Shown one piece after another: positions 30,396-39,455 of a DNA stretch of 64,000 nt; positions within the stretch are counted from its first letter, which is position 1; each line of letters begins with the position of its first letter. The position numbers and the translations under genes are program-made. Under the pieces are notes generated by a model. That model did not search any database. It saw nothing but the letters and a program-made list of their open reading frames with translations, and was not told the origin of the DNA. The stretch comes from Chitinophagales bacterium (GTDB taxonomy: Bacteria > Bacteroidota > Bacteroidia > Chitinophagales > CAIOSU01): contig JAGYJT010000004.1 of NCBI GenBank assembly GCA_018401955.1, positions 62,001 through 126,000 of the forward strand, given 5' to 3'.

Positions 30396-30627
30396 TGTCA
30401 CTTCGAGCGTAGTCGAGAAGGCTGCGCTGGCCTGCTGGAGTGAGAGGTGAAGCTTTTACTCGTCCTCGTCTTATTTTTGACGAGGATGAAACGTACTTTG
30501 CGTCTCCAGACGCTCGTTTGTAAATGGTAATTGAAAGTTTACCTCTCTCGCCAACGCCCCACCTCCGCTGAAAAAGCTACGGCGGGTAGGCAATCGCGCG
30601 CGCATTTCGACTACGCTCAATGTGACA
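30396..30627. repeat. Inverted-repeat intergenic element (MITE/REP-like)
   Basis: Imperfect arms TGTCACTTCGAGCGTAGTCGAGAA and ATTTCGACTACGCTCAATGTGACA (inverse complements). Confidence 0.7.
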
Positions 30628-30645
30628 CGCTTCCTTCCGCACCAC

Positions 30646-30685
30646 CAACTTTAAATTTTCAATTCACAATCCCTTCAATTCAACA
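30646..30685. repeat. Period-7 array, TTGAAAATTTAAA family, at the aroK stop codon
   Basis: On minus strand: GAATTGAAGGGATTGTGAATTGAAAATTTAAAGTTGG; stop TGA lies inside. Confidence 0.6.
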
Positions 30686-31220
30686 CCGCAACCAAATCAA
30701 CGGCTTTGAGTTTGCCGTCGTTTTGCACGATGTGGTCGGCTTTGAGGTAGAATTTTTCGCGCTGTTGTATCTGCTTTTCCATAAAGTCTTTCACGGCATC
30801 TTCGTTTTTGCCGTTCAAAAGCGGGCGTTCGGTTTTGCTTTGCATTAGGCGCGAAACTAGTATGCCCACGGGGGTTTGCAGATAAACCGTTCTGCCCGTC
30901 TTTTTTAGGAAAGCCATGTTATTGAAAAAGCAGGGCGTACCGCCGCCCAACGAAACTACTGCTGTAGGCTGTGTAGCCAGTTCTTTTAGGTATTGGGTTT
31001 CCAAACCACGGAAATAAGGCTCGCCTTCGGCCTCGAAAATCTGTTTGATGGTTTTGCCCGTGGCAGCCTCTATGTATTGGTCCAAATCAACAAACGGCAT
31101 CTTAAGTTTGGTTGCCAGTTCCTTACCAATCTTGCTTTTGCCGCTCCCCATGGGGCCGATGATGTAAATATGTTTGTCGATGGTGGATGGTCGATGGTCC
31201 ATGGAAAATGGAAGAGTCAT
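30675..31220 (-). CDS. aroK: Shikimate kinase
   Basis: IYIIGPMGSGKSKIGKELA, FVDLDQYIE, EPYFRGLE, VVSLGGGTP; the N-terminal MDHRPSTIDK is translated from a heptad repeat. Confidence 0.93.
   Translation of the reverse strand: MTLPFSMDHRPSTIDKHIYIIGPMGSGKSKIGKELATKLKMPFVDLDQYIEAATGKTIKQIFEAEGEPYFRGLETQYLKELATQPTAVVSLGGGTPCFFNNMAFLKKTGRTVYLQTPVGILVSRLMQSKTERPLLNGKNEDAVKDFMEKQIQQREKFYLKADHIVQNDGKLKAVDLVAVLN
31176..31204. repeat. Period-7 array, GTCSATG family, at the aroK start codon
   Basis: GTCGATG GTGGATG GTCGATG GTCCATG G. Confidence 0.8.
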
Positions 31221-31397
31221 TTAAAAAGTAAGCATAATAAGGGGTTACAAAGGTCTTGTAATTAACATCAATTTGCAAGGGTTTGAAACAATAGATATAA
31301 GGTAAGCAATAGAGTGGTAAGTATCAAAACTATTATGCCATTACTGGTTACAAATTTGTCGGGGTACCAATCACATGATAATCCCTTTGGGGATGAT

Positions 31398-31513
31398 ATG
31401 TTGGTAGGTGGAAGAATTGCGCCGAGCATATAATCCCGTAGGGATGGTACTCGCAATGTAGGTGTCGTCCCTACGGGACTTTGTGATAATATCTGATGAT
31501 TTTCTACCAACAT
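31398..31513. repeat. Short inverted-repeat element with internal palindromes
   Basis: Termini ATGTTGGTAG / CTACCAACAT; internal CCCGTAGGGA ... TCCCTACGGG. Confidence 0.7.
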
Positions 31514-31570
31514 TTAGTCCATACTGGACTTGTTGAAAGGATACAAACATATTAGTTAAGCCTACGTAAT

Positions 31571-31602
31571 TTTCTCATTTCTTATCTCACATCTGTTATT
31601 TA
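31571..31602. repeat. ATCTGTT-family array at the stop codon of the ABC permease
   Basis: TTTCTCATTTCTTATCTCACATCTGTTATTTA; minus-strand stop TAA (31596-31598) inside AAATAACAGAT. Confidence 0.5.
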
Positions 31603-32693
31603 TAACTCACCCTCGGGTCCAAAATAGCGTAGCCGATGTCGGTAAGGATGTTTACCACCACATATACTACGGCAATAAACAGCACAATGCCCATCAATAC
31701 GGGCAAATCCAGGTTCATTAGGCTATCATATAGTTCGCTACCGAGGCCTTTATAGTCGACTACTGCTTCTACTAGCACCGAGCCCGCCAACAACCCCGCA
31801 AACCAGCCAGATGCCGAGGTAAGTACGGGGTTAAGCGCATTGCGCAAGGTATGCTTGGTAATTACAATGTAATTGGATAAACCTTTAGCCTTAGCCGTGC
31901 GGATATAGTCTGACGACATTACATCGAGCATAGAGCTGCGGGTCATTTGCGTAATAATGGCCACGGGGCGTATGCCCAATGCCAGGGTAGGGATGATGAG
32001 GTTTGACCAAATGATGGTTTGCTCACCAAACTCATAATCAAACAACGGGGCACGCACGCTGAGGCCTGTTATAGCTTTTAGTTTTACGGCCAGCACGTAG
32101 GCCAATATCAAGGCCACAACATACGATGGCTGGGAAATGCCGAACACCGAAAGGCTCATTACGGCATCATCGGGCCAGCGGTTGCGATACATGGATGCCA
32201 ATATGCCGAACGGGATACCTATAGCCAATGCCAACAGTATTGACGAAAGCGCAAGGATAAACGTAGGCGGTATTTTTTCAGCCAAAATCTCGCTTACGGG
32301 GGTGTTGCGCTGGTACGAGCGGCCCAAGTACGGTGCTTTTACCACCAGAGCATTTTCGCCAATGGAGAACAGTTTGGTGTAGCCCAGCTCTTCTTGCTTT
32401 TCGGGGGTGTCCTCGTGCAAGGTAAGGGGCAAAAGGTTGTTCATATATATCAAGTAGCGCACCATGGGGCTTTTGTCAAGCCCAAGTTGCTTCTTGATGT
32501 TTTCCGCGCTCGATACATCGGTACGCTGACCAGAGAGCATGCGCTCGGGGCTGGGCAGCAGGTTCAGTATCATAAACAGGGTGGTAATCACCCCCCAAAG
32601 GATGAGTAAACTGTACAATGATTTTTTAACAATGTATTTGAGCAAGGGAGTGTGCGTTAACTGATTATTTAAGGGTATTGGCTTTAAGCTCAT
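31596..32693 (-). CDS. ABC transporter permease, DppB/OppB-like
   Basis: KSLYSLLILWGVITTLFMILNLLP...GRSYQRNTPVSEILAEKIPPTFILALSS...MTRSSMLDVMSSDYIRTAKAKGLS. Confidence 0.92.
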   Translation of the reverse strand: MSLKPIPLNNQLTHTPLLKYIVKKSLYSLLILWGVITTLFMILNLLPSPERMLSGQRTDVSSAENIKKQLGLDKSPMVRYLIYMNNLLPLTLHEDTPEKQEELGYTKLFSIGENALVVKAPYLGRSYQRNTPVSEILAEKIPPTFILALSSILLALAIGIPFGILASMYRNRWPDDAVMSLSVFGISQPSYVVALILAYVLAVKLKAITGLSVRAPLFDYEFGEQTIIWSNLIIPTLALGIRPVAIITQMTRSSMLDVMSSDYIRTAKAKGLSNYIVITKHTLRNALNPVLTSASGWFAGLLAGSVLVEAVVDYKGLGSELYDSLMNLDLPVLMGIVLFIAVVYVVVNILTDIGYAILDPRVSYK

Positions 32694-33876
32694 CGTAGGT
32701 GGGCAGGTGGCGGTGGTGCCATTGGCCTACTACGGTACCATCTTTAATAATCATTAAGCCAGGGTTGCTTCGGTTAATGGTTTTAAGGAATGTGCCATCG
32801 CCCGTAAAAAACGGATAGGCCGCCTGCACATCATGGCGGAAGGTCTCTATTTCACTTCGCGGGGCACTGGTACCTACAAAAAACATATAGCCATCTTGCT
32901 CGGCTTTGGCAGCCAGCTCGTTCAACTGGGCAAAAGCTTCTTTGTGGGTATGGTTAAGGTTATAGGCCACCACAAAAAAGGTATAATCGGGGTTGGTCAA
33001 TATTTCGTCGTTCATCACGTTGCCATCCTCGTCCTCTAGGCGGAAGTTATTGATGTTCGGGTCTTTACCTTTTTTAATCACGATATCTGTACGCTCCACA
33101 AACTCCCAGTTTTGTTTCTCTTCGCCCCTAGGTAGTTCGGTTTGCTTAAACTGTTTGTTCTCTCCGGTTTGTTTGTTTTTGTAAACGAAAACATAGTCAA
33201 TAATGGCCTTGTCCTCTTCGGCTACTACCATTTGTTCAGGTATGTTTTTACCAATGGCATACGGGCGGAAGTCGACAATCGGTAAGTTCCAAACGAAGTT
33301 GTATAGACAAAAGAAAAAGCTGGCCACGGTAATCGCAACCACGGTAGCTGCCGCAGGTAAACCAGAGAACAAACCTTTGATAAAACGCGCTTGAAGCAAT
33401 AGAATCACAATCAGCACCGACAAGAACAAATCTTTGCCAAACGATACAATCGGCTCCAGCTTCAAAAAGTCACCAAAGCAACCGCAATCGGTTACGTTGC
33501 CCGTATATGAAGTGTAGCCCGTTAGAAAAGTGAAGAACACAATCATGCCGGTAAGCAAAAAGAGCGTTACCGTTTTCATGAAATTGAGTATCAGTGCTAC
33601 ACCGAGGGCTATTTCCAGCACTATCATAAAAACGGCAAAGCCTACAGTAAGCGGCTCCATAAACCCCATACCAAACTCTACAAAGTAATCCATCATTTTG
33701 TAGGCGGTGCCCAGTGGGTCAATGGCTTTTACTGCTCCCGAAAAGATGAAAAACGTGCCCACAAAATCTTGCACGTAAGCTACAAACAAGCGCTCAGGCT
33801 TATTTATCAAGTAGCGCACCACATTTATTACCAGCGCAATGGCGCCAATAATTCCTACTAACGTATATACGGTCAT
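32665..33876 (-). CDS. DoxX-like/BT_3928-type membrane protein with thioredoxin-like C-terminus
   Basis: FVGTFFIFSGAVKAIDPLGTAYKMMDYF; LTGYTSYTGNVTDCGCFGDFL; C-terminal FVGTSAPRSEIETFRHDVQAAYPFFTGD. Confidence 0.8.
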   Translation of the reverse strand: MTVYTLVGIIGAIALVINVVRYLINKPERLFVAYVQDFVGTFFIFSGAVKAIDPLGTAYKMMDYFVEFGMGFMEPLTVGFAVFMIVLEIALGVALILNFMKTVTLFLLTGMIVFFTFLTGYTSYTGNVTDCGCFGDFLKLEPIVSFGKDLFLSVLIVILLLQARFIKGLFSGLPAAATVVAITVASFFFCLYNFVWNLPIVDFRPYAIGKNIPEQMVVAEEDKAIIDYVFVYKNKQTGENKQFKQTELPRGEEKQNWEFVERTDIVIKKGKDPNINNFRLEDEDGNVMNDEILTNPDYTFFVVAYNLNHTHKEAFAQLNELAAKAEQDGYMFFVGTSAPRSEIETFRHDVQAAYPFFTGDGTFLKTINRSNPGLMIIKDGTVVGQWHHRHLPTYDELKANTLK

Positions 33877-34448
33877 GCTTCTTTCATTTTTATCAATGCA
33901 AAAATAGCGTAGTTAATAATGTCTTGGTAGTTGGCATCAGGCCCTTCAGATATTAAGGTTACTCCTTGGTTGTCCTCTATCTGTTTTAGGCGCATCAGCT
34001 TCATTAGTATCAAATCAGTAAATGAGGTATTGCGCAGGTCGCGCCAAGCCTCGCCATAGTCGTGGTTTTTTTGCAGCATCAGGCTACGGGTCAGTTCCAC
34101 TTGTTGGTCATATAGTTTTTCGCTTTCGGCATGGTTTAGTTCCATATCCACATAATCCTTCAATTCTAGCTGAATCAAGGCAATCAATGAATAGTTGATG
34201 ATGCCCATTAGCTCACTATCAATGCCCTCTTCAATTTGCTGGCTTGCCATTTCCTCAATATTACGAATGCGCTTAGCCTTAATGAAAATCTGGTCGGTAA
34301 GGCTGCGAGGGCGTAGCATGCGCCACGAGGTGCCATAGTCCTTTACCTTTTTCATATAGATATCTTTGCAGCTGGCAATTATATCATCGTATTGCTCCAG
34401 GGTCTTGTTTGCCAAGTTATTTGGTAATTTTAGTGCGATTTCAGGCAA
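33873..34448 (-). CDS. DUF1599-type protein (tandem-repeat nucleotide modification-associated)
   Basis: Two internal copies: MKKVKDYGTSWRMLRPRSLTDQIFIKAKRIRNIEE and LMLQKNHDYGEAWRDLRNTSFTDLILMKLMRLKQIED. Confidence 0.85.
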   Translation of the reverse strand: MPEIALKLPNNLANKTLEQYDDIIASCKDIYMKKVKDYGTSWRMLRPRSLTDQIFIKAKRIRNIEEMASQQIEEGIDSELMGIINYSLIALIQLELKDYVDMELNHAESEKLYDQQVELTRSLMLQKNHDYGEAWRDLRNTSFTDLILMKLMRLKQIEDNQGVTLISEGPDANYQDIINYAIFALIKMKEA

Positions 34449-34462
34449 TTTATTTATTGATT

Positions 34463-35320
34463 ATGGGCGATAAAAATACAGGATTTTACGGTAAAACGAC
34501 CATCAACTGCCACGGGCGCTTGCTGGATTTATCCACACCGCGCGTTATGGGCATCCTCAACCTTACGCCCGACTCCTTTTTTGCCGATAGCAGACACAAG
34601 ATAACAGATGAATTATTGTTGAGCTGTGAAAAGATGTTAACCGACGGTGCCGATATACTGGACCTAGGCGGCGTAAGTACCCGCCCAGGTGCCGATGCCG
34701 TAACGGTTGACGAAGAACTGAAAAGGGTTATACCCGCAATTGAGGCCATTGCCAAGCGTTTTCCGGAAGCGATATTATCCGTAGACACGTACCGAGCGCA
34801 AGTAGCCAAACAAGCCGTGGTTGCAGGCGCCAGTATGGTAAACGATGTTTCAGCGGGTAAATTGGATGAGGGCATGTTTGCCACCGTGGCCCAACTACAA
34901 GTGCCGTACATACTCATGCACATGCAAGGCACGCCTGCTACCATGCAGCAAAATCCTCAATACGAGAATGTTGTGCTAGAGGTGTTGGATTACTTAGTTG
35001 CCGAAGTGGCTAAACTACATGCCTTGGGCATTAACGATATTATCCTCGACCCCGGGTTTGGGTTTGGTAAAACGGTGGAGCATAACTTCCAACTGTTGCA
35101 AGGCTTGGATGCTTTGAACATAACAGGGTTGCCCGTGTTGGCGGGCATTAGCCGCAAATCGATGATATGCCGCACCTTGGGCGTAAAACCTGCCGATGCC
35201 CTTAACGGCACCACGGCCCTTAACATGGTTGCGCTAATAAAAGGGGTTAAAATTTTGCGGGTGCATGATGTAACGGAAGCGGTGGAGTGTGTGCGGTTGT
35301 TTGAGTGTTTTGAAAAATGA
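34463..35320 (+). CDS. folP: Dihydropteroate synthase
   Basis: VMGILNLTPDSFFADS, DILDLGGVSTRPGA, LMHMQGTPATMQ, LDPGFGFGKT. Confidence 0.95.
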   Translation: MGDKNTGFYGKTTINCHGRLLDLSTPRVMGILNLTPDSFFADSRHKITDELLLSCEKMLTDGADILDLGGVSTRPGADAVTVDEELKRVIPAIEAIAKRFPEAILSVDTYRAQVAKQAVVAGASMVNDVSAGKLDEGMFATVAQLQVPYILMHMQGTPATMQQNPQYENVVLEVLDYLVAEVAKLHALGINDIILDPGFGFGKTVEHNFQLLQGLDALNITGLPVLAGISRKSMICRTLGVKPADALNGTTALNMVALIKGVKILRVHDVTEAVECVRLFECFEK

Positions 35321-35431
35321 TTAGGGTATTGCGTGCCAGTTGCAAACTGGCGGTTATGTTACATACAGTCTGTGACTGGATAATAACACCTGAAAAGCAG
35401 CTAATTTTATCTTTTAACCTCCCACCCGTAA

Positions 35432-35549
35432 GCCCCAACGGGGCATTAAATCGTTAGCCTTGGGCATCGCCCACCGTACGTAATGGGTTTACGGAAACGC
35501 AATTTTGTTCGTAGGGCAATATATTATTGGCATATGGCCCCGTTGGCGA
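35432..35549. repeat. Intergenic element with palindromic ends
   Basis: GCCCCAACGGGGC at the left end, GGCCCCGTTGGCG at the right end, noncoding between. Confidence 0.5.
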
Positions 35550-35692
35550 TTACCAAAAGCAACATGCCATTTGCAGAATTTTTATCCAATTAATTGTAAA
35601 CTTGTAACTAAAATCGGCACTATGTTTCCCACTTAATGTACGCCTGATGGGAAATATACATGGATTAGCGAAAAGCAAAAAGGACGAAAGCA

Positions 35693-36151
35693 ATGGAACA
35701 TCAAATACTCGATTACGAGGCAACGCAAACATACCGTACCCCTTTGCAAGCCAAGAAAACAGGCGTTTTAAGTGGATTAGTCGGGCTTTTGTTCCTAGCC
35801 TTGGTCAATTGGATTATAGGAACCAATAATATTGGGGTTTCGCATCCTGCATTGTTTATAGTGTTCTTTTCGATGTTGGTAGCGCAGATGTTGATAGCAA
35901 TGTATGGTACCCGCAAAAGGCACTATTTGCAAATATTTAAGGCAGGGGCATTGGCAACATCCATATCTTTATCGCCCACCATCTTTTTTACACTTGCAAG
36001 CGATTCTTTGCCCAATAGTAGCTTTGCCTATCATTTTGGAAACTACCTTGGGCTCTCAATCATTTATATGCTACTAGGGCTGCTCTTGGGGTTTATATTG
36101 TGGTTGGTGCCCGGTAAAATGCCTCGTTTTAAGAACAAGATTGAAGCTTAA
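35693..36151 (+). CDS. Hypothetical four-TM membrane protein
   Basis: 152-aa ORF with several hydrophobic helices. Confidence 0.6.
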   Translation: MEHQILDYEATQTYRTPLQAKKTGVLSGLVGLLFLALVNWIIGTNNIGVSHPALFIVFFSMLVAQMLIAMYGTRKRHYLQIFKAGALATSISLSPTIFFTLASDSLPNSSFAYHFGNYLGLSIIYMLLGLLLGFILWLVPGKMPRFKNKIEA

Positions 36152-36161
36152 CATAACCCCA

Positions 36162-36707
36162 TCAATAAAACTCCAACGATTTAATTATCTCGTTTGCAAA
36201 GTCTTTGTAGGCGTCGTATTGGATAATTTCTGCCGAGTAGGTAAGCAGGTAGGCACGTCTATCCCTTATCCAAAGGTACTGGGTCCATTTTACCCTTATA
36301 TCGTTTACATAGGCGGTGTAGGTGCTAGTTACCGCCTCAAAGCCCTTAAAGTTAACTGGTTCTGCAGAGACCTTCTCAATTTTTACCAATTGGTTCGTGG
36401 CCTTATCCTCTATTTGCTTAAGGTAGGTTTCGGCATCCATATCCTCGGGTACTACTTGTACAATCAGGTTTACGTTCTCTTGTATATAATCATACTCATC
36501 CACCTTTGGCGAGTTGATGTTGAACACCAAATTAGGGTTGCCTTGGTTGCTTAAAATCCAGCCTGGCGGATAGTATACCGTAAACTTAAGCACATAATTT
36601 TCATGCTTTTCCCAGTTGCGCGGCGGTTGGTAAGTTGGCTGCTCTTTGCATGCGGTAAAGGTGGCAAACAACATCAGCAGCACTAAAAGTGTAGGTAGTA
36701 ACTTCAT
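36162..36707 (-). CDS. PsbP-like / DUF1795-type lipoprotein
   Basis: Lipobox TFTACKEQ; KFTVYYPPGWILSNQG...YTYSAE..QYDAYKDFANEIIKSLEF pattern. Confidence 0.65.
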   Translation of the reverse strand: MKLLPTLLVLLMLFATFTACKEQPTYQPPRNWEKHENYVLKFTVYYPPGWILSNQGNPNLVFNINSPKVDEYDYIQENVNLIVQVVPEDMDAETYLKQIEDKATNQLVKIEKVSAEPVNFKGFEAVTSTYTAYVNDIRVKWTQYLWIRDRRAYLLTYSAEIIQYDAYKDFANEIIKSLEFY

Positions 36708-36863
36708 ATTGCCAAATTTACCCAAATTGACAGATTATTAATAGCTAGTTTAGCATCTGGTTGCTTTAACGAGTAATGCTTTGCCCAAAATAAATAAGTA
36801 CTCAACGGAAATAATTATTTTTACCTGCCGTTAATATACCGGCTTGCTAAATTTTGCATTGAT

Positions 36864-37988
36864 TTGAGACCCTTACACCAACTATATCTATTTACTTTTT
36901 TGTTGTTGATGTTTCCCTTAGTTACTTGGGCGCAAGTAAGCGGCGGCAACTCGGTATATAATTTTATCGATTTGCCCGCTTCGGCTAGGGTAACGGGTGC
37001 AGGGGGTAACCTTATAACGGTAAGAGATGCAGATATAAGTTTAGCCTACCACAACCCGGCATTGCTCAACTTTAAAATGCACAACCGGGCGGTAATGAGC
37101 GTTACCCCATACATTGCCGATATTAAGCAAGGATACATGGGCTATGCCCGCCACTATAACAGCCTTGCTACTACCTTTCATGCGGGTTTGAATTTCATCT
37201 CTTACGGTACTTTTGCTGGCCGCGACGAGACCAATAATAACATTGGCGACTTTGGCGCAGGCGAGTTTGCTCTAACCTTGGGCGCTGCCCGCCAGTGGGA
37301 CAAGTATAGTTATGGTGTAAACTATAAGTTGATATACTCTAAGCTTGGCGATTACACATCAGTAGGCAATACTTTCGATTTTGCTGCGGCTTATGATGAT
37401 ACCGCCAAGCGTTTTACGGCAACTATTTTGCTTAAAAACGTGGGCTTTCAGTTTACACCTTACTATCAAGGTTCACGAGAGCCCATGCCGCTCGATTTGC
37501 AAATCGGGTTTTCTAAACGATTGAAGTATGTGCCGTTTCGCATTAGCCTAATCATGCACAATCTTACCCAATGGAACATCTATTACGATGACCCTGATTT
37601 GGCCAGCAGCAATAATACTTTGTTTGGCGATACCGTGCAGGAGGATAAAAAGGTTGGTCAGTTTTTCGACAATTTTGCGCGCCACTTAATTATCGGGGGC
37701 GAACTTTATCTTGGTAAAGCCATGTGGATAAACTTTGGCTACAACCACCAGCGCCGTGCCGAACTGGCCGCCACCGTTAGGCCTGGGTTGTCTGGTTTTT
37801 CTTTTGGCTTTGGCCTCAACATTAAGCAGTTTAGCTTTAGTTTGGGCAGGGCTAGGTACCATGCCAATCAGGCTTCTACTACCATTACACTGGGCGTAAA
37901 CATACACCAGCTCCAAAAAAAGAACCGCCCGCCGAAAAAAACGAAAGACCCAGTGGTTCCAGTAGCTGAACCTGCCCCAGAAAATTAA
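36864..37988 (+). CDS. porQ: Type IX secretion system protein PorQ
   Basis: GGNSVYNFIDLPASARVTGAGGNLITVRDADISLAYHNPALLN; TTG start. Confidence 0.88.
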   Translation: MRPLHQLYLFTFLLLMFPLVTWAQVSGGNSVYNFIDLPASARVTGAGGNLITVRDADISLAYHNPALLNFKMHNRAVMSVTPYIADIKQGYMGYARHYNSLATTFHAGLNFISYGTFAGRDETNNNIGDFGAGEFALTLGAARQWDKYSYGVNYKLIYSKLGDYTSVGNTFDFAAAYDDTAKRFTATILLKNVGFQFTPYYQGSREPMPLDLQIGFSKRLKYVPFRISLIMHNLTQWNIYYDDPDLASSNNTLFGDTVQEDKKVGQFFDNFARHLIIGGELYLGKAMWINFGYNHQRRAELAATVRPGLSGFSFGFGLNIKQFSFSLGRARYHANQASTTITLGVNIHQLQKKNRPPKKTKDPVVPVAEPAPEN

Positions 37989-38005
37989 TACCTTTACCCC
38001 CCGTA

Positions 38006-38707
38006 ATGAAGGACATTATTGTTGCTATCGACGGTTTCTCATCGTGTGGGAAAAGTACACTGGCTAGGGCCTTGGCCGCCAAGTACCACTATGCCTATGT
38101 TGACTCAGGGGCTATGTACCGGGCTGTTACCCTGTATTTTTTAAATAATGATGTTGATTGGAATGATGAAAGCCAGGTAAATAGTGCATTAGGTCATATC
38201 AGCATTGGCTTTAAATTCAACCCTGAAACCGATACCAACGAAACTTACCTTAACGGGCTTAATGTGGAGTATGCCATTCGCGATATGCGCATTTCGGCAA
38301 AAGTGAGCGAGGTGAGCAGGATAAAAGCTGTGCGCAATGCTTTGGTGCAGTTTCAGCAAGATATGGGAGAACACCGCGGCATAGTAATGGATGGCAGGGA
38401 CATAGGTACCGTGGTGTTTCCGGATGCGGAACTCAAGCTATTTATGACCGCCGATACTGCCGTAAGGGTACAGCGCCGCTACCAAGAGCTGTTGGAAAAA
38501 GGTGAAACCATCACCATTGAGCAGGTAACCGAAAACCTAGCCCACCGCGACCATATTGATACCACCAGGGCAGAAAGCCCACTGCGACAAGCAAAAGATG
38601 CACTAGTGCTTGACAACACCGACTTTTCGCAAGAAGAGCAGCTGGCATTGGCAAGCAAATGGGTTGACGAGCGCATCGCCGCCAAACAACAAGAAGCGGG
38701 GTGGTGA
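38006..38707 (+). CDS. cmk: Cytidylate kinase
   Basis: IVAIDGFSSCGKSTLARALA, YVDSGAMYRAVTLYFL, VMDGRDIGTVVFPDAELK. Confidence 0.95.
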   Translation: MKDIIVAIDGFSSCGKSTLARALAAKYHYAYVDSGAMYRAVTLYFLNNDVDWNDESQVNSALGHISIGFKFNPETDTNETYLNGLNVEYAIRDMRISAKVSEVSRIKAVRNALVQFQQDMGEHRGIVMDGRDIGTVVFPDAELKLFMTADTAVRVQRRYQELLEKGETITIEQVTENLAHRDHIDTTRAESPLRQAKDALVLDNTDFSQEEQLALASKWVDERIAAKQQEAGW

Positions 38708-38713
38708 TTTTTA

Positions 38714-38742
38714 GTCCATGGTCGATAGTCGTTGGTCCATGG
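38714..38742. repeat. Period-7 array, GTCSATG family, 3' of cmk
   Basis: GTCCATG GTCGATA GTCGTTG GTCCATG G. Confidence 0.8.
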
Positions 38743-38779
38743 ATTACCGCATAACGTTTAAATTTGCACCAGATTTTTT

Positions 38780-38810
38780 ACCATCGACCATGGACTACGG
38801 ACCATGGACT
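38780..38810. repeat. Period-7 array, inverse GTCSATG family, at the YkgJ-family start codon
   Basis: ACCATCGACCATGGACTACGGACCATGGACT, inverse complement of the cmk 3' array. Confidence 0.8.
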
Positions 38811-39316
38811 TGCAAAGCAATATGGATAAACTGCTCCCCAATCTTAAATCATTAGCCAAAAGCCGTGAAGCGGATACGCAGCAGTATTTCAATAAACTAA
38901 AGCGCCGCAAGCCTGCCAATTTAGACGATACCGCGGCCGAGATGCACGAAGAAGTGTTTGCCGAAACCAATTGCCTCAATTGCGCCAACTGCTGCAAAAC
39001 TACCGGCCCACTGTTTACGCAACGCGATATGGACCGTATAGCCAAGCATCTAGGTATTAAAACTGGTCAGTTTATCGAAAAGTACCTGTACATGGACGAG
39101 GATGGCGACTTTGTGCTGCAACAAGTGCCCTGTGCGTTTTTGGGAGCTGATAATTATTGCAGTATTTATGATGTGCGCCCGCAAGCTTGCAGCGAATACC
39201 CGCACACCGACCGTAAAAACTTCCATCAAATATTGGACCTCACGCTAAAAAACACCTTTATATGCCCTGCGGCCTACGAAGTGGTAGAGCGCCTAAAGAA
39301 AGCATTGCCTATGTAG
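38804..39316 (+). CDS. YkgJ family cysteine cluster protein
   Basis: NCLNCANCCKTTGPLFT...CAFLGADNYCSIYDVRPQACSEYPH. Start may be 38804 (inside a repeat) or 38822. Confidence 0.88.
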   Translation: MDLQSNMDKLLPNLKSLAKSREADTQQYFNKLKRRKPANLDDTAAEMHEEVFAETNCLNCANCCKTTGPLFTQRDMDRIAKHLGIKTGQFIEKYLYMDEDGDFVLQQVPCAFLGADNYCSIYDVRPQACSEYPHTDRKNFHQILDLTLKNTFICPAAYEVVERLKKALPM

Positions 39317-39455
39317 TTTGGTTTGGTTGGCGCTTGTCAAAATAAAGCAGCACACAAAATGCTAATGTGGAAAAAACAATAATGCCATTTTTGCGTAAAC
39401 AGCGTTCAACTGCACGTTATTTATCAACTTTACCAAGCATTATCACCACACCACT

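Noticed and set aside
31268-31513. 81-aa minus-strand ORF
   Set aside because: Mostly translation of a palindromic intergenic element; no domain.
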